Source of the DNA: Zoogloeaceae bacterium
GTDB taxonomy: Bacteria; Pseudomonadota; Gammaproteobacteria; Burkholderiales; Rhodocyclaceae
Direction of reading: 5' to 3'
DNA: 13,538 nt
NCBI GenBank assembly: GCA_031273145.1
Contig: JAISSL010000015.1
Location: forward strand, 1-13,538
Part shown: positions 7,724 to 13,538 of the stretch, piece after piece
Position numbering within the stretch: the stretch's first letter is position 1
How the letters are laid out: each line of letters begins with the position of its first letter
Program-made: the position numbers and the translations under genes
Notes under the pieces: model-generated
Seen by the model: only the letters and a program-made list of their open reading frames with translations
Database searches by the model: none
What the model was told of the DNA's origin: nothing

Positions 7724-7870
7724 TGGCGAAATAATGAAAACAAAATTGTGGGAAATAAAATGACGCAAAGCCGTTAATATCTGATAATATGCAGCGTTGG
7801 CAGGCATTTATATGCAGATTCCATAGACCCCTACACAAGTAGTTTTTTTAAATTGACGATGGAGACATCC
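7724..7870. other. Intergenic region before the GGDEF-EAL gene
   Basis: AT-rich 147-base spacer following the CYTH gene. It holds the candidate promoter at 7760-7788, a run of seven T at 7843-7849 and the ribosome site at 7861-7864. No convincing rho-independent terminator hairpin is visible after the CYTH stop. Confidence 0.6.
7760..7788 (+). promoter_or_regulatory. Candidate sigma-70 promoter of the GGDEF-EAL gene
   Basis: A -35-like ATGACG (7760-7765, four of six consensus bases) and a -10-like GATAAT (7783-7788, five of six) are separated by exactly 17 bases in AT-rich DNA. Transcription would start about 75 bases before the ATG at 7871. Confidence 0.55.
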
Positions 7871-10099
7871 ATGCTTGGAAACGGAATTCAGATGCTTCTG
7901 TTTTTTTTGCTGGGCTTTGGTCTGGCAGCGGTTGCTGCCCTGCTTCTGTTTGTCTGGCATAGCCAGCAGCAGCAACATAACTACAGTGAAGTGAGCAGTG
8001 GTCTCAACCTTCTGAGCGCGTCCTTCTACGATTTTCCGCAGGCCATGTGCGTATCAAGCCTGAAAGATGGCACCATCCTGGAAGTCAATCGGGGATTTGA
8101 AAGAGATTCGGGCTGGATGCGGAGTGAAATCATCGGCAAGACCACGCTGGAAACCTTATGGGGCGACGAGAAGCATCGGGCGCTCTACAAGCAGCGTTTG
8201 CAGAACGAGCGCAAACTGATTACCTTTGGGGTGAATTTTTACGATAAGCAGAAAAGGAAGCATCATGTCTTGCTGACTTCGCATGTATTTGTCGCCAGGA
8301 ATAGCGAAGAGCAACTGATCATGACCGCTTTTTCCGACTGGACGGTGCAGAAACGCACCGAGGATACCACCAGCCGGGAAAACGCCCGTTTCCGGGAATT
8401 CTTCCATAATATGCGGGATGCCGCCGTGGTTTGCGACAGGAATGGCTATTTCATTGAATTCAACCGCGCCTTTGCGACTTCGCTTGGCTATACGCCGGAA
8501 GAGTTGATGCGTCTGCGTCCCAGGGAAGTTACGCCCAAAGAGCAGCATGAGCGGGACATCTACCTTGAAAACAAGCTGCTTGCGTCGGACGAGCCGTTTA
8601 CCGTTTATGAAAAGGAACATGTCAAAAAAGACGGAACCCGCTTTCCTGTAGAGTTGCAGCTTTACAGCTTCAAGGATTCCGAAGGCAATCCCGATGGCTT
8701 CTGGGGGATTGTGCGCGATCTCTCCGAAAAGACGGAACAGCAGCAAAAGCTGGATTTTCTGGCCTCTCACGACCCGATGACCGGGCTTCCCAACCGGGTC
8801 TTGTTCATGGATCGCTTTGACCATGCCTTAATCCGCGTCAAACGGGACGAAACCCAGAAGCTCGCGCTGATTTGCATTGACCTGGATCACTTCAAGCAGA
8901 TCAACGATACCCTGGGCTTTCAGATGGGCGATGCGCTTCTGTGCGTGGTGGCGGGGCAGTTGCAAAAGCTGTTGCGCGGCGGCGATACGCTCGCCCGCGT
9001 GGGGAGCGATGAATTCATCATTTTGTTGGAAGACCTGGTGGAGACCTCAACTATTTCCATCGTGGTGGAACGTCTGCATGAGCTTTTCCAGAGGCCGATG
9101 TTGCTGAAAGGGCAGGAAATCTATCAGACTGCCAGTATCGGCATCAGTCTTTATCCCGATCATGGCGATGAGGTGGATACCCTGTTGAAGTGCGCCGATA
9201 TTGCCATGCTGAAGGCCAAGGAACTGGGGCGCAATACCTGGCAGTTCTATGAACAGAAGATGGGCGAAAATATCCCGAAACACCTGCAATTGAGCAATTC
9301 CTTGCGTAATGCCCTGCAAAATCATGAATTGCTGCTCTGTTATCAGCCCTTGCTTGAGTTGTCGTCGGGCAAACTGGTTGGGGTCGAGTCGCTCGTGCGT
9401 TGGATGCACCCGGAATATGGCATCCTGCTGCCGGATGATTTCATCCCGCTGGCGGAAGAAATAGGGTTCATCAGCAACATTGACAACTGGGTGCTCCAGG
9501 AAGCCTGCCAGCAGATGCGCCATTGGCGGGAAAAAGGGTTTAACGTGCCGCGCATCTCGGTCAACCTTTCCGTCCAGCAGCTTGAGCGTTCCGGCTTTGT
9601 CGACTATGTGCGCCAGCAGCTTGAAGAAAATCATCTGGAACCGGAACTGCTCGAACTGGAAATCACGGAATCCACCCTCATGCAGCGGTTTGGACGCGCG
9701 CTGCAACACTTGCGGGAATTGCAGGCTCTGGGCGTTTTTCTCTCCGTGGATGATTTTGGCACGGGTTATTCCTCTCTGGGCAACCTGAAAAGAATGCCTA
9801 TCCATCAGTTGAAAATTGATTATTCCTTTATTCAGGATATTGGCAGGGACAAGAACGACGAGGCCATAGCAAGCGCCATTATCGCCATGGCCAAAAGCCT
9901 TGATCTGGAAGTCGTTGCCGAGGGAATCGAGCGTCATGAGCAGAAGAATTTTCTGCTGTCCGAAGGCTGCCATATCGCGCAGGGTTTCCTGTACGAGCAG
10001 GCCATTCCAGCCGATAAATTGCAGACGCAATGGGGCGAGGAAAAGAAAGAAGAGGCGCGTCCTGATGAGGCTGAAATTCAGGTGGGAGAGAGCACCTGA
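7871..10099 (+). CDS. Membrane-anchored PAS-PAS-GGDEF-EAL cyclic-di-GMP phosphodiesterase
   Basis: Signalling protein of 742 residues controlling cyclic-di-GMP. Order: one N-terminal membrane helix (about 7-29), PAS 1 (about 48-165), PAS 2 (about 172-290), GGDEF (about 295-465) and EAL (about 475-722). In the GGDEF domain the signature is GSDEF (378-382), with Ser for the second Gly. An RxxD inhibitory site (R369, D372) stands exactly five residues before it. The EAL domain has ESL at 506-508. It keeps the expected metal and catalytic residues: E506, N565, E597, D627/D628 in DDFGTGYSS, K648, E684 or nearby in AEGIE, and Q704. Phosphodiesterase activity is therefore likely. Cyclase activity is doubtful, and the GGDEF domain may sense GTP or c-di-GMP. 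The ATG at 7871 is chosen because GGAG lies six bases upstream; TTG 7853 and ATG 7859 are alternatives. It overlaps envZ tail to tail by 22 bases. Confidence 0.93.
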   Translation: MLGNGIQMLLFFLLGFGLAAVAALLLFVWHSQQQQHNYSEVSSGLNLLSASFYDFPQAMCVSSLKDGTILEVNRGFERDSGWMRSEIIGKTTLETLWGDEKHRALYKQRLQNERKLITFGVNFYDKQKRKHHVLLTSHVFVARNSEEQLIMTAFSDWTVQKRTEDTTSRENARFREFFHNMRDAAVVCDRNGYFIEFNRAFATSLGYTPEELMRLRPREVTPKEQHERDIYLENKLLASDEPFTVYEKEHVKKDGTRFPVELQLYSFKDSEGNPDGFWGIVRDLSEKTEQQQKLDFLASHDPMTGLPNRVLFMDRFDHALIRVKRDETQKLALICIDLDHFKQINDTLGFQMGDALLCVVAGQLQKLLRGGDTLARVGSDEFIILLEDLVETSTISIVVERLHELFQRPMLLKGQEIYQTASIGISLYPDHGDEVDTLLKCADIAMLKAKELGRNTWQFYEQKMGENIPKHLQLSNSLRNALQNHELLLCYQPLLELSSGKLVGVESLVRWMHPEYGILLPDDFIPLAEEIGFISNIDNWVLQEACQQMRHWREKGFNVPRISVNLSVQQLERSGFVDYVRQQLEENHLEPELLELEITESTLMQRFGRALQHLRELQALGVFLSVDDFGTGYSSLGNLKRMPIHQLKIDYSFIQDIGRDKNDEAIASAIIAMAKSLDLEVVAEGIERHEQKNFLLSEGCHIAQGFLYEQAIPADKLQTQWGEEKKEEARPDEAEIQVGEST

Positions 10100-11445
10100 T
10101 ATCCGGCTTTGGGTTTGGCTACGGGCAGCCGCAACACCGCGCAGAGTCCGGTTCCGTTCTTTGCCGCGCGCAGCTTTAATTCTCCATGATGGTTTTTGGC
10201 AACGCGCTCGACGATTGCCAACCCAAGCCCCGTTCCTGAAACCTCGCTGCGAGCCGATTCCAGCCGGGTAAAGGGACGTTTCAGGCGTTCAAATTCACTC
10301 TCTGGAATTCCGGGGCCGCAATCGCAAACCGCAATTTCCAGCCAGCCATCCCGCAAGGCGCCTTCCAGCGTGACGGGCGGTTTTCCGTATTTCCAGGCAT
10401 TGCCCAGCAGATTTTCAATGGCGCGTACCATGCTGCGTGGCTTCAATAAAACAGACGTATCCGGCGGCAACTGGTTCAGGATAAGGGTGACGGGTTGCCC
10501 GACCACCTGGGCATGTTGCGCGATTTCCATCAGCAATGCGGCGGGATTGACCGCTTCCGGCGCGGCTTCCTCCTTGCCACGCGCATAATCGAGAAACTGC
10601 CCGATGATGGCATCCATCAGGGTAATGTCGGCCACCATGCCTTCACGCGCGGCGTCGTCTGGCAGGCTAAGCTCTGCTTCCAGGCGCATCCGCGCCAGAG
10701 GGGTACGCAGGTCATGCGAAATTCCGGCCAGAATTTCCGTCCGTTCCTGTTCGTTCTGCTCAAGGTCGCTGGACATGCGATTGAAGGCGCTGGCAAGCGA
10801 GCGCAATTCATCCGGGCCGGTTTCGGGAATTCCAGGCGGACTCAACCCTTGCCCGACCTGTTGCGCCGCATGTGCCATCCGCGCCAGATGGCGGCTGATC
10901 CGGGAAGCAAGCAGCCAGACCATCACCAATGCCAGCAGCGCCACCAGAATGCCCCAACCCATCCATAGCCCGGGCACATTCTGACGGGCGCGGTCTCTGG
11001 GCAGAATCAGCCAGAATTCATTGGGTTCGTCGGCAGCCAGACCAAAGCTGATCCAGTACCCCGGTTCGCCATTGACTTCCAGAGAAACCAGGGTTTCATC
11101 GCCCAGAAGCTGGCGAACCTTATCCGCCACCAGGAGGAAAAATTCAGCGGACAGCGGTTCGATCTGGTCCTGGCTATCCAGCGGCAGGAGCCGGATGCCT
11201 TCATGGTCGGATAGTTCCTGCAAGAGTTGAGGCCGCAATTCGGGCGAAGTGGTCAGGAGCGCGGTTCGCACCAGATTGACGGTGCTGGCGGAAAGCTGCG
11301 CGAGAGAACGCGCGCGGGGTTCCGCATCCGCCAGACGGAAGATGAGCATCCAGGCCGCATTGGCAAAAAGCACAATGAGGAGCGCCCATAAAAAAAGATG
11401 GGTAAACAGGGAATTCCGGGCAAAGACGGGAAAAGGCGCTTTCAT
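10078..11445 (-). CDS. envZ: EnvZ-like sensor histidine kinase
   Basis: Inner-membrane histidine kinase of 455 residues, partner of the OmpR regulator upstream. A membrane helix at about 15-37 and another at 159-181 bracket a periplasmic region of roughly 120 residues. HAMP lies at about 178-232. The dimerisation/phosphoacceptor helix reads GISHDLRTPLARMRLEAEL, with H244 as the phosphorylated histidine. The ATPase domain has the N box (ENLLGNAWKYG, N345/N349), G1 (DCGPGIP at 375-381), F box (PFTRLE) and G2 (GTGLGLA at 404-410). The ATG at 11445 gives the compact EnvZ-like start (MKAPFPVFARNSLF). The frame stays open for 53 more codons, but that stretch covers repeat DNA and looks non-coding. 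No good ribosome site is visible. The gene is 243 bases from ompR, whereas the pair usually abuts or overlaps. Confidence 0.94.
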   Translation of the reverse strand: MKAPFPVFARNSLFTHLFLWALLIVLFANAAWMLIFRLADAEPRARSLAQLSASTVNLVRTALLTTSPELRPQLLQELSDHEGIRLLPLDSQDQIEPLSAEFFLLVADKVRQLLGDETLVSLEVNGEPGYWISFGLAADEPNEFWLILPRDRARQNVPGLWMGWGILVALLALVMVWLLASRISRHLARMAHAAQQVGQGLSPPGIPETGPDELRSLASAFNRMSSDLEQNEQERTEILAGISHDLRTPLARMRLEAELSLPDDAAREGMVADITLMDAIIGQFLDYARGKEEAAPEAVNPAALLMEIAQHAQVVGQPVTLILNQLPPDTSVLLKPRSMVRAIENLLGNAWKYGKPPVTLEGALRDGWLEIAVCDCGPGIPESEFERLKRPFTRLESARSEVSGTGLGLAIVERVAKNHHGELKLRAAKNGTGLCAVLRLPVAKPKAGYQVLSPT

Positions 11446-11544
11446 GAGGCGTGAGGATAGCGGAAATAGCCGGACATGTGCGAAAAAAGGGCGCAACAGA
11501 AAACAGAGCAGGGCGGGAAGAAAGCGGGAATTCAGTGCTTTTGC

Positions 11545-11578
11545 GGGCGGCAGGTCTTGCAGACGGCATCCGCCGCCC
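11545..11578. repeat. Inverted repeat, 7-base stem with 20-base loop
   Basis: GGGCGGC (11545-11551) pairs perfectly with GCCGCCC (11572-11578). A small inner stem, GTCT/AGAC, can form in the loop. No T-run follows, so a terminator role is not indicated. Confidence 0.55.
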
Positions 11579-11620
11579 CTACTGACAACCCAACCCCTTG
11601 ACATCTAAAATACCTCGTAG

Positions 11621-11639
11621 GGGACGCAACCTGCGTCCC
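11621..11639. repeat. Perfect 8-base hairpin, 3-base loop
   Basis: GGGACGCA, loop ACC, TGCGTCCC. It lies between ompR and envZ. Read on the minus strand it would fold in the ompR-envZ transcript, but it is not followed by a clean U-tract, so it might attenuate or protect the RNA and is not a textbook terminator. Confidence 0.65.
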
Positions 11640-11648
11640 GTCACAGCT

Positions 11649-11677
11649 CTGGATTTTCGCCTTCGCGGGCATGACGG
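11649..11677. repeat. dRS3-like dispersed repeat unit
   Basis: The inner 20 bases at 11653-11672 differ at about three positions from the palindromic core ATTCCCGCCTTCGCGGGAAT, known as dRS3 in Neisseria and common in similar form in proteobacterial spacers. The flanking CTGG and ATGACGG are also typical. A half copy (CTGGATTCCCGCCTTC) sits at 11694-11709 inside the ompR 3' end. Confidence 0.6.
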
Positions 11678-11688
11678 AGTGGGTACTG

Positions 11689-12447
11689 TTACGCTGGATT
11701 CCCGCCTTCTTTTCGCCCCGGCTCATCGGGGACGAACATATACCCCATGCCCCAGACGGTCTGGATATAGCGCGGATTGTGCTTATCGGGTTCGACCAGC
11801 TTTCGCAGCCGGGAGATTTGCACGTCAATGGCGCGATCGAAGGGGCCGCGCTCGCGGCTGCGGGCAAGGGTCATCAACTGGTCGCGGGAAAGGGTCTTGC
11901 GGGGATGGGTCAGCAGGACGGAAAGCACGGAAAATTCGCCAGTGGTGAGGATATAGGGGGGCTTGCCGGGGCGGTTCAGCGTCCGGGCGGCAAAATCCAC
12001 CTCCACGTCCCCAAAATGGACTTTTCCCTGCACGACTTCTACGGCCTCTTCATCAAACGACCAGGAACGGCGCAGCATGGCCTGAATACGCGCAAGCAAC
12101 TCGCGGGGATTGAAAGGCTTGGAGAGATAATCGTCCGCGCCCATCTCCAGCCCCACGATGCGGTCAATATCTTCGCCCCGCGCGGTCAGCATGATGATGG
12201 GAATCTGGTTGCCCTGACCGCGCAGACGCCGACAGATGGAAAGCCCGTCTTCTCCCGGCAACATCAGATCGAGGATGATCAGGTCGAAAAACTCGCGTTG
12301 CAGGAGTTTGTCCAGGTGCTCGGCATTGGGGGCGGTTCGCACCTCAAAGCCGTGCTCCCCCAGGTAGCGTTGCAGCAGTTCCCGGATGCGGGTGTCGTCG
12401 TCAATCACCAGAAGACGGCGGGTACGCTCGTGATTTATCAGTTTCAT
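11689..12447 (-). CDS. ompR: OmpR-family response regulator
   Basis: Cytoplasmic DNA-binding regulator of 252 residues. The receiver domain has the acidic pocket D16-D18 (VIDDD), the phosphoacceptor D60 in LIILDLMLPGEDGLS, T88 and K110 (YLSKPFNPRELLARI). The winged-helix domain (about 140-240) has the family motifs TTGEFSVLSVLLTHPRKTLSRDQLM, RAIDVQISRLRKLVE and RYIQTVWGMGYMFVPD. The segment GEDGLSICRRLR and the IVGLEMGADDY stretch match OmpR itself more closely than PhoB or KdpE. The ATG at 12447 matches the usual short lead before the first strand; an in-frame ATG at 12492 would add 15 residues and lies in the upstream inverted repeat region. Neither has a strong ribosome site. The last residues (EGGNPA and stop) are encoded by a repeat half-unit. 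envZ follows after 243 bases. Confidence 0.95.
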   Translation of the reverse strand: MKLINHERTRRLLVIDDDTRIRELLQRYLGEHGFEVRTAPNAEHLDKLLQREFFDLIILDLMLPGEDGLSICRRLRGQGNQIPIIMLTARGEDIDRIVGLEMGADDYLSKPFNPRELLARIQAMLRRSWSFDEEAVEVVQGKVHFGDVEVDFAARTLNRPGKPPYILTTGEFSVLSVLLTHPRKTLSRDQLMTLARSRERGPFDRAIDVQISRLRKLVEPDKHNPRYIQTVWGMGYMFVPDEPGRKEGGNPA

Positions 12448-12490
12448 GTTAGCCAGAGCTGATGAAAAGAGGAAATTTAATCCATTGCTC

Positions 12491-12512
12491 ATACTACCAG
12501 AATTTGTAGTAT
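12491..12512. repeat. Perfect inverted repeat ATACTAC-N8-GTAGTAT upstream of ompR
   Basis: Seven-base arms (12491-12497 and 12506-12512) centred about 55 bases upstream of the ompR ATG. The right arm overlaps a minus-strand TATACT (12508-12513) that could be the ompR -10. It could be an operator, or a hairpin if the transcript starts further upstream. Confidence 0.6.
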
Positions 12513-12610
12513 ATCCTCATAAAATGTATGGATTCTGTGCCTTTTGGCGCGGAAAGTGGCGGTTTTGCCATTCGTTTGCCGGCAGGCGCAACGGATTTTG
12601 CCGCCTTCCT

Positions 12611-12646
12611 ATAACAAAGCGTTACATAATAAAGCATTCTTTAACA
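12611..12646. promoter_or_regulatory. Candidate OmpR box array
   Basis: Four hexamers start exactly 10 bases apart: ATAACA (12611), GTTACA (12621), AAAGCA (12631), TTAACA (12641). E. coli OmpR binds tandem half-sites one helical turn apart with a conserved AC core, as in the ompC C1 site. The first two match that layout well, the fourth also, the third weakly. The array lies 164 bases before the ompR ATG and 107-142 before the secreted-protein ATG. Confidence 0.5.
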
Positions 12647-12752
12647 GGCATTCTGTCGCACAATATGCGGGAACGCAGGCGTGCCCCTTTTTCTACACAG
12701 GAAAAATTTTTGGCGATTCCTGCGCGATACCCATCATTTTTCGGTAGCCATT

Positions 12753-13301
12753 ATGAAAGCAGTATCTTTTTTTCTTCATGCCGCGCGCGCCCGTTTCTTC
12801 CGGGGCGTGTTGGTTCTATGCAGTTGTTTTTGCCTGATGGAGGCCGTGGCAGATAGCCATCCGCTTGTCGTGGAAAGCGCGGAGGAACGCGCCCGCATGA
12901 AAGAAAGCTGGAAAAGGCTCTCCCATGAAGAACGCGATGAGTTGCGCCACCAGATGCGTACAGCCTGGCAGCCTCTTTCCCAGGAAGAACATGAACGCCT
13001 GCGGGAGGAATGCCGGAGGAGCGAGAGCGGGAAGAAAGAGGGCAAAAAGAAGGAAGGCAAGCGGGATAGCCGTTCTGGCGGATTCAGGAACGACAGACCG
13101 GAGAGCCGGGAAGACCGGGAAAGCCGGAAGGAAGAGCGTTGTGTTCGCAGGGCGCGTTGGCACAAGCTCTCGCCGGAAGAGCAGGAATCCTTTCGCAGCA
13201 AGCTGCACGAGATGCTGCGCCAGAAGGAAACGCCTGCGGGAGACGGGCGACCGGAGGAATCTTTACCCGTTAAACAACCAGTTGGCGCGGCAAGGCGGTA
13301 A
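12753..13301 (+). CDS. Secreted, highly charged protein with WxxLSxEE repeats (DUF3106-like)
   Basis: Predicted exported protein of 182 residues with no known activity. The N-terminus has a signal peptide (hydrophobic FFRGVLVLCSCFCLMEAVADS, probable cleavage near residue 34). Three copies of a W-x-x-L-S-x-E-E motif stand at 53-60, 72-79 and 136-143, each followed by a charged helix with R and H. Repeats of this kind are typical of the DUF3106 family. Between copies 2 and 3 lies a Lys/Arg/Glu/Ser-rich, probably disordered stretch (about 85-130). The ATG at 12753 begins the signal sequence; the frame is open 24 codons further upstream, but that lead is not signal-like. tsaB follows after 10 bases, so the two may be cotranscribed. 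The gene faces ompR across the candidate OmpR boxes. A periplasmic heavy-metal or stress-sensor protein of the CpxP/Spy kind is a possible analogue, by composition only. Confidence 0.75.
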   Translation: MKAVSFFLHAARARFFRGVLVLCSCFCLMEAVADSHPLVVESAEERARMKESWKRLSHEERDELRHQMRTAWQPLSQEEHERLREECRRSESGKKEGKKKEGKRDSRSGGFRNDRPESREDRESRKEERCVRRARWHKLSPEEQESFRSKLHEMLRQKETPAGDGRPEESLPVKQPVGAARR

Positions 13302-13311
13302 AATTCGCGCC

Positions 13312-13538
13312 ATGCGAATCCTTGCCTTGGAAACTTCGACAGAAGCGGCATCCTGCGCCTTCTGGCAGGAGGGTTCCATCGTGTCTGCCGAATGTCCTGC
13401 CGATATGCCCCATTCCCTGACCCTCATCCCGCTTGCGGAACACCTTGTGCAAGAAGCGGGCACGAGTTTTTCGACGCTGGATGCCATTGCGTTTGACCAG
13501 GGGCCGGGGGCATTCACGAGTTTGCGCGTTTCATGCGC
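13312..13538 (+). CDS. tsaB: tRNA threonylcarbamoyladenosine biosynthesis protein TsaB (partial, C-terminus outside window)
   Basis: N-terminal 75 residues of TsaB, the ASKHA-fold scaffold that works with TsaD and TsaE to make the t6A37 modification of ANN-reading tRNAs. Family hallmarks are the first strand ILALETSTEAAS (3-14), then HSLTLIPLAEHLVQEAG and DAIAFDQGPGAFTSLRVSC, where GPG-[SA]-FT is the diagnostic motif (64-69). The position after FT is usually Gly (FTGLR) and is Ser here. The ATG at 13312 directly precedes the first strand, as in all family members. Ribosome site weak; the preceding stop is 10 bases upstream. About two thirds of the gene is beyond the window edge. Confidence 0.93.
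   Translation, partial: MRILALETSTEAASCAFWQEGSIVSAECPADMPHSLTLIPLAEHLVQEAGTSFSTLDAIAFDQGPGAFTSLRVSC

Larger units (their letters stand above)
11446..11688. other. ompR-envZ spacer made of repeat-like, hairpin-rich sequence
   Basis: 243 bases without a supported gene. It contains a 7-base stem (11545-11578), a perfect 8-base GC-rich hairpin (11621-11639) and a repeat unit resembling the Neisseria dRS3 core (11649-11677). The two hairpins share the flank GTAGGGG in opposite orientations (11577-11583 read on the minus strand; 11618-11624 on the plus strand). It looks like an intergenic repeat insertion inside a normally compact operon. Confidence 0.65.
12448..12752. promoter_or_regulatory. Divergent regulatory region between ompR and the secreted-protein gene
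   Basis: 305-base, AT-rich region with no supported gene. It holds the inverted repeat at 12491-12512, a -10-like TATACT on the minus strand at 12508-12513, the 10-base-phased ACA half-sites at 12611-12646, and two copies of GCATTCT (12634-12640, 12648-12654). No -35/-10 pair with good spacing was found on the plus strand, as might be expected for an activator-dependent promoter. Confidence 0.6.

Noticed and set aside
9047..10030. 327-codon minus-strand open frame opposite the EAL domain
   Set aside because: The plus strand encodes an intact EAL domain; the antisense product has no family signature.
11446..11604. In-frame N-terminal extension of EnvZ by 53 codons
   Set aside because: The stretch covers hairpin and repeat DNA and places a hydrophilic lead before the normal first membrane helix; the ATG at 11445 gives the expected EnvZ-like start.
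11621..11639. GC-rich hairpin as rho-independent terminator of ompR
   Set aside because: No clean U-tract follows on the minus strand (CCTACGAGG comes first), so only a hairpin is claimed.
12661..12666. CAATAT as -10 with TTAACA (12641) as -35 for the secreted-protein gene
   Set aside because: The spacer is only 14 bases, too short for a normal sigma-70 promoter.
1..13538. CRISPR array, tRNA/rRNA genes, insertion sequence or prophage
   Set aside because: No regularly spaced direct repeats, no cloverleaf-like segment and no transposase or integrase motif was recognised on either strand.

Overview
The window looks like chromosomal DNA of a GC-rich proteobacterium, most likely a betaproteobacterium. 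The basis is an OmpR/EnvZ pair, a TsaB gene, a membrane-anchored SPOR protein and a protein with repeated W-x-x-L-S-x-E-E motifs that resembles DUF3106, a mainly proteobacterial family. Genes are tightly packed with many 4-11 base overlaps. No tRNA, rRNA, CRISPR array, transposase or integrase was seen.

Layout. (1) Positions 1-5025, minus strand: an efflux operon of the TolC/MacA/MacB type, in the order outer-membrane channel, periplasmic adaptor, small soluble protein, ABC ATPase, FtsX/MacB-type permease (cut by the window edge). The ATPase and permease are separate polypeptides instead of one MacB chain. The small protein resembles the Imm26 immunity family of polymorphic toxin systems. It sits on more AT-rich DNA and is the odd member of the operon. 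(2) Positions 5139-7723, plus strand: a small lipoprotein, a SPOR-domain membrane protein, dephospho-CoA kinase (coaE) and a CYTH-domain triphosphatase-like protein, probably cotranscribed. (3) Positions 7871-10099, plus strand: a membrane-anchored PAS-PAS-GGDEF-EAL protein with a complete set of phosphodiesterase residues, a GSDEF variant of the GGDEF motif and an intact RxxD site. It has its own recognisable promoter. Its 3' end overlaps convergently with envZ. (4) Positions 10078-12447, minus strand: ompR followed by envZ. The two are separated by 243 bases of repeat-like, hairpin-rich DNA that also encodes the last residues of OmpR. (5) Positions 12753-13538, plus strand: a secreted, highly charged protein, then the start of tsaB.

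The AT-rich divergent region between ompR and the secreted-protein gene holds four half-sites phased exactly 10 bases apart (three ending ACA, one ending GCA). These look like OmpR boxes. It also holds a perfect 7-base inverted repeat overlapping a -10-like hexamer. Together they suggest autoregulation of ompR and/or OmpR control of the secreted protein. Most of the window is ordinary housekeeping and accessory sequence. The parts most worth a second look are the immunity-like gene inside the efflux operon, the candidate OmpR box array, and the repeat insertion that splits ompR from envZ.
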